A stretch of DNA of 46,373 nucleotides from Rhodomicrobium sp. R_RK_3 (GTDB lineage Bacteria; Pseudomonadota; Alphaproteobacteria; Rhizobiales; Rhodomicrobiaceae), in assembly GCF_002198715.1 (NCBI RefSeq), contig NZ_MWLK01000004.1, positions 1-46,373 of the forward strand. Reading direction: 5' to 3'. The position numbers were made by a program, and so were the translations under genes. This document shows positions 43,938 to 46,373 of this stretch, one piece after another; position 1 is the first letter of the stretch; every line of letters begins with the position of its first letter. Below the pieces are notes generated by a model. It worked only from the letters and a program-made list of their open reading frames with translations, was not told where the DNA came from and ran no database searches.

Positions 43938-44546
43938 ATGTCTGCGCAATCGATGATCTATGTCGTGGACGACGAGCCAGCGGTCCGGTGGTCGCTGCAA
44001 TGCCTGCTCGAGACTGCAAGGTATAACGTCCTGACCTTCGACTCGGGCGGGGCTTTCATCGAAGCGGTGCCACGCCTCGAAGCCGGCTGCGTTCTGCTGG
44101 ACATGAGAATGCCCGACCTCAGCGGGCTGGACGTGCAGCATTGGCTCAATCAGAATTATATCGCGCTGCCTGTCATCATCATTAGCGGCCATGGTAATGT
44201 GCACACGGCGGTCGCCGCGATGAAGAGGGGCGCGACCGATTTCATTGAAAAGCCCGTCGACCGCCAGCGGCTGTTCGCCGCCATTGAAAACGCTCTGGCC
44301 GGCTCGGCCCGGCGCTCTGCCCCCGAGGAAGCCGCCGAGGCCGCAAGGCGCATCGTCAATCTCACGCCGCGCGAGCATGAGGTGCTGGAAGCGCTCGCCT
44401 CGGGCCATACAACCAAGATGATCGCCCATGAGCTGGGCATCAGCGTGCGCACGGTCGAGGCCCACCGGGGGCGGATGCTGGAGCGTCTCGGCACCAAGCG
44501 GCTGGCCCAGGCCGTTCGCTACGCCGTCCTCGCCAGCCTGGCATAG
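43938..44546 (+). CDS. FixJ-family response regulator
   Basis: A 202-residue two-domain regulator. Receiver domain (residues 1-120): acidic pair D11-D12 (YVVDDEPAVRWSL), phosphoacceptor D55 (CVLLDMRMPDLSGLD), S83 (IIISGHGNVHTA) and K105 (DFIEKPVD). The C-terminal LuxR-type helix-turn-helix follows (LTPREHEVLEALASGHTTKMIAHELGISVRTVEAHRGRMLERLG, about 140-184). This is the arrangement of FixJ, which switches genes on under low oxygen. AGGAG precedes the ATG. No sensor kinase gene is next to it, so its partner must be elsewhere or beyond the window. Confidence 0.93.
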   Translation: MSAQSMIYVVDDEPAVRWSLQCLLETARYNVLTFDSGGAFIEAVPRLEAGCVLLDMRMPDLSGLDVQHWLNQNYIALPVIIISGHGNVHTAVAAMKRGATDFIEKPVDRQRLFAAIENALAGSARRSAPEEAAEAARRIVNLTPREHEVLEALASGHTTKMIAHELGISVRTVEAHRGRMLERLGTKRLAQAVRYAVLASLA

Positions 44547-44855
44547 GCCATCATCCCTGACACCGTTTGAGACGGGCGGAGCGCGGCCGGCGCGCCGCAG
44601 CCTGCGCCCCCCGCGCCCTCGGTGCCTCCATCCGTCTTGCTGCTTCCAATGATGACCCAGGTGACAGCCGTCATGGTCGGGGGCGGCGCATCATGGTTCG
44701 ATCCATCCCTGACCTTAGGCTCTTCTCATGTAAGGGCTGGGGTGAGGCGCGAGGTATTGTTCGTCGCGCTTGGAATGGTGGCTCCTTGCGATTGGGCAAG
44801 CATTCCCCGCGCCGCACGAGATGCTCGGCTCACATCATCAAAAGGAATAACCATC
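44547..44855. other. Intergenic region before the formaldehyde dehydrogenase gene
   Basis: 309 bases. The dehydrogenase frame stays open across it (from 44622), but the translation upstream of 44856 is unlike the family. No promoter of known type identified with confidence; it is the likely place for regulation by the FixJ-like or Crp/Fnr proteins. Confidence 0.45.
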
Positions 44856-46064
44856 ATGGCCATACGCAATCGCGCTGTCGTGTTCCAGGGCCCGAGGGAG
44901 CTCGAGCTCGTAGATTACCCCTATCCCGACATGGCCGACCCGAAAGGCCGCAAGATCAATCACGCGGCGATCGTCAAGCTTGTCGCGACGAATATTTGCG
45001 GGAGCGATCAGCATATTTATCGCGGGCGCTTCCCGGCCCCGTCCGGGATGAGGCTCGGCCACGAGAACACCGGAGAGGTGGTCGAGGTCGGGCCAGCCGT
45101 CGAATTCATCAAGACAGGCGATCTCGTTACCATCCCCTTCAATGTCTCTTGCGGAAAATGCCGAAACTGCAAGGAGCGCCATACCGATACGTGCATGAAC
45201 GCCAACGACGAGGTGGACTGCGCGGCCTACGGCTTCAATCTCGGCGGCTGGGATGGCGGTCAGGCGGAATATATGCTCGTCCCGTGGGCCGACTGGAACC
45301 TGCTCAGGTTCCCCGACAAGGACCAGGCCATGGAGAGGATCAAGGACCTGACGCTTCTGTCGGATATTCTGCCGACCGGGTTCCATGGCTGCGTGACCGC
45401 GGGCGTGCAGCCCGGCATGACCGTCTACATCGCAGGGGCCGGTCCCGTGGGCCGGTGCGCCGTTGCATCCGCCCATCTGCTCGGAGCCTCGGCAATCATT
45501 TGCGGTGATAACAATAAGGAGCGCCTGGCTCTCGTCAAAAACGCGGGCTACGAGACCGTAGACATCTCCAGCTCGACGCCGGTCGCCGACCAGATCGAGC
45601 AGATCACCGGCAGGCGCGAGGTCGATTGCGGCGTCGATGCGGTGGGCTTCGAATGCCACGGCAACGGCCCCGGCGCGGAGGAGGATCCGACTGCTGTGAT
45701 CAACACGCTGTTCGAGGTGGTCCGCGCCAATGGGGCGATGGGCATTCCCGGTATCTACACGGCCGGCGATCCGCAGGCCAGGAACGAGGACGAAAAGCAG
45801 GGGCGGTACAGCCTCGGCTTCGGCAAGGCGTGGATCAAGTCTCCGCATATCACGGCGGGCCAGTGCCCGGTCATGCACTATCACCGCGAACTCATGGAGG
45901 CGATTCTGTGGGACCGCATGCCCTATCTGGGCAAGCTGTTGAACGTGCAGGTCATCGGACTCGAGGACGCAATCGAGGCCTACCGAATCTTCGACGCGGG
46001 CTCGCCCAAGAAATTCGTCATCGATCCCCACGGAACGACAAAGATGGCGACTCGCCTCTCCTGA
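44856..46064 (+). CDS. fdhA: Glutathione-independent formaldehyde dehydrogenase (zinc, NAD-dependent)
   Basis: A 402-residue medium-chain zinc dehydrogenase that oxidises formaldehyde to formate with NAD+ without glutathione. The catalytic zinc ligands C48 (NICGSDQH), H69 (LGHENTG) and D170 (LLSDILPTGFHG) are present, as are the structural zinc cysteines C99, C102, C105 and C113. The NAD motif is GAGPVG (194-199). The whole layout closely matches the Pseudomonas putida enzyme, including IPFNVSCGKCRNCKERHTDTC, KDQAMERIKDLTLLSDILPTG and the C-terminal DAGSPKKFVIDPH. AAGGAA precedes the ATG. Substrate could include other small aldehydes. Neighbours (AKR, regulators, DnaK) suggest aldehyde stress. 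Confidence 0.92.
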   Translation: MAIRNRAVVFQGPRELELVDYPYPDMADPKGRKINHAAIVKLVATNICGSDQHIYRGRFPAPSGMRLGHENTGEVVEVGPAVEFIKTGDLVTIPFNVSCGKCRNCKERHTDTCMNANDEVDCAAYGFNLGGWDGGQAEYMLVPWADWNLLRFPDKDQAMERIKDLTLLSDILPTGFHGCVTAGVQPGMTVYIAGAGPVGRCAVASAHLLGASAIICGDNNKERLALVKNAGYETVDISSSTPVADQIEQITGRREVDCGVDAVGFECHGNGPGAEEDPTAVINTLFEVVRANGAMGIPGIYTAGDPQARNEDEKQGRYSLGFGKAWIKSPHITAGQCPVMHYHRELMEAILWDRMPYLGKLLNVQVIGLEDAIEAYRIFDAGSPKKFVIDPHGTTKMATRLS

Positions 46065-46090
46065 GCGGCTGAACAGAGGGCGCGGACCGT

Positions 46091-46150
46091 GCAACGCGCC
46101 GATGCGATTGCGCGCCGACTGCATGAGTGTGCGGTCGGCGCGCGCGTTGC
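46091..46150 (+). terminator. Large two-part hairpin after fdhA
   Basis: Inner arms GCGCGCCGAC (46110-46119) and GTCGGCGCGC (46134-46143), perfect over 10 bp; outer arms GCAACGCG (46091-46098) and CGCGTTGC (46143-46150) sharing one base with the inner right arm. It lies 26 bp after the fdhA stop. No T-tract, so either a factor-dependent stop or a structured RNA element between fdhA and dnaK. Confidence 0.45.
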
Positions 46151-46296
46151 CGCTCGTGTTCTTGCGGTCTCCGGGAAGCAAATTTCCGCCCTCGGGCGCT
46201 GATGAGTGTCAGGGCCGGGAGGCCAAAAACAGTTCGAACTGACGCCCATAGTTACAGTTCGCCCCAATCGGCGGTTCAAAGCGGAGTATGTGTACG

Positions 46297-46373
46297 ATGG
46301 CGAAGGCGATAGGCATTGACCTCGGTACCACGAATTCCTGCGTCGCGCTGATGGACGGCAAGACGCCGAAAGT
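46297..46373 (+). CDS. dnaK: Molecular chaperone DnaK, N-terminal fragment (runs off the window)
   Basis: Only the first 25 codons are in the window: [20 protein letters not shown] then GKTPKV. This is the universal Hsp70 phosphate-1 motif, so the identity is firm even though the rest is not seen. The gene starts 232 bp after fdhA. It may be the housekeeping dnaK or an extra copy in a stress-type segment; grpE is not upstream, nor a visible CIRCE element. Confidence 0.93.
   Translation, partial: MAKAIGIDLGTTNSCVALMDGKTPK

Noticed and set aside
44838-46181. 447-codon minus-strand frame opposite fdhA
   Set aside because: Antisense to a gene with all zinc and NAD ligands in place.
40259-46373. 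Prophage or integrative element at the tRNA-Ser gene
   Set aside because: No integrase, phage gene or second copy of the tRNA 3' end is visible in the window; kept only as a possible island.

Overview
The window is a 46.4 kb piece of a GC-rich proteobacterial chromosome. Gene content points to an alphaproteobacterium, most likely order Hyphomicrobiales (Rhizobiales). The pointers are OlsB, an IalB-family protein, DUF4170 beside the lipid A genes, the twin-transmembrane/PduO/etfBA/hbd neighbourhood, a DUF6867-type gene in the liv operon, and dispersed palindromes of the CTAGAGCGGGATGA type. These assignments come from reading sequence motifs only; no database search was run.

Layout. 0.2-6.1 kb (minus): a fadE-fadJ-fadI beta-oxidation operon behind a perfect 16-bp inverted repeat. 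6.7-12.8 kb (plus): a lone tatA, then livH-livM-livG-livF, a small DUF6867-type membrane protein and livJ, closed by a clear terminator. 12.9-14.7 kb (plus): a DXD glycosyltransferase overlapping an S58 (DmpA/P1) peptidase. 14.9-21.1 kb: rsmE (minus), then ubiA-cysQ-DUF4170-[LPLAT/WaaA fusion]-lpxK (plus), a quinone and lipid A block. 21.1-25.7 kb (minus): a CoxE-like VWA protein, an unrecognised 789-residue membrane-anchored protein and olsB. 26.2-30.0 kb: a Trm112-like protein, ubiH-family hydroxylase, tesB and an unrecognised lipoprotein, with palindromic repeats between them. 30.2-40.0 kb (minus): carA, hbd, etfA, etfB, rhomboid protease, PduO-type adenosyltransferase, PagL-like deacylase, two small membrane proteins, rlmN, ialB-like gene and a TrmH-family methyltransferase.

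40.26-46.37 kb: a complete tRNA-Ser(GCT) is followed by genes of a different flavour: PRC-barrel, SRPBCC, Crp/Fnr regulator, aldo/keto reductase, FixJ-like response regulator, glutathione-independent formaldehyde dehydrogenase and the first 25 codons of a dnaK. Intergenic gaps are longer and the genes look like stress and redox functions, so it may be a tRNA-associated accessory island. No integrase or second att copy is visible here.

How the parts fit. Fatty acid catabolism (FadE/J/I, EtfAB, Hbd, TesB) and envelope lipid making or remodelling (LPLAT, WaaA, LpxK, OlsB, PagL) dominate. Ubiquinone genes (ubiA, ubiH family) supply the acceptor for ETF electrons. The most unusual single item is the in-frame fusion of a DUF374-type acyltransferase to the Kdo transferase WaaA. 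The least explained are the VWA/789-residue pair and the regulatory content of the tRNA-Ser-adjacent segment.
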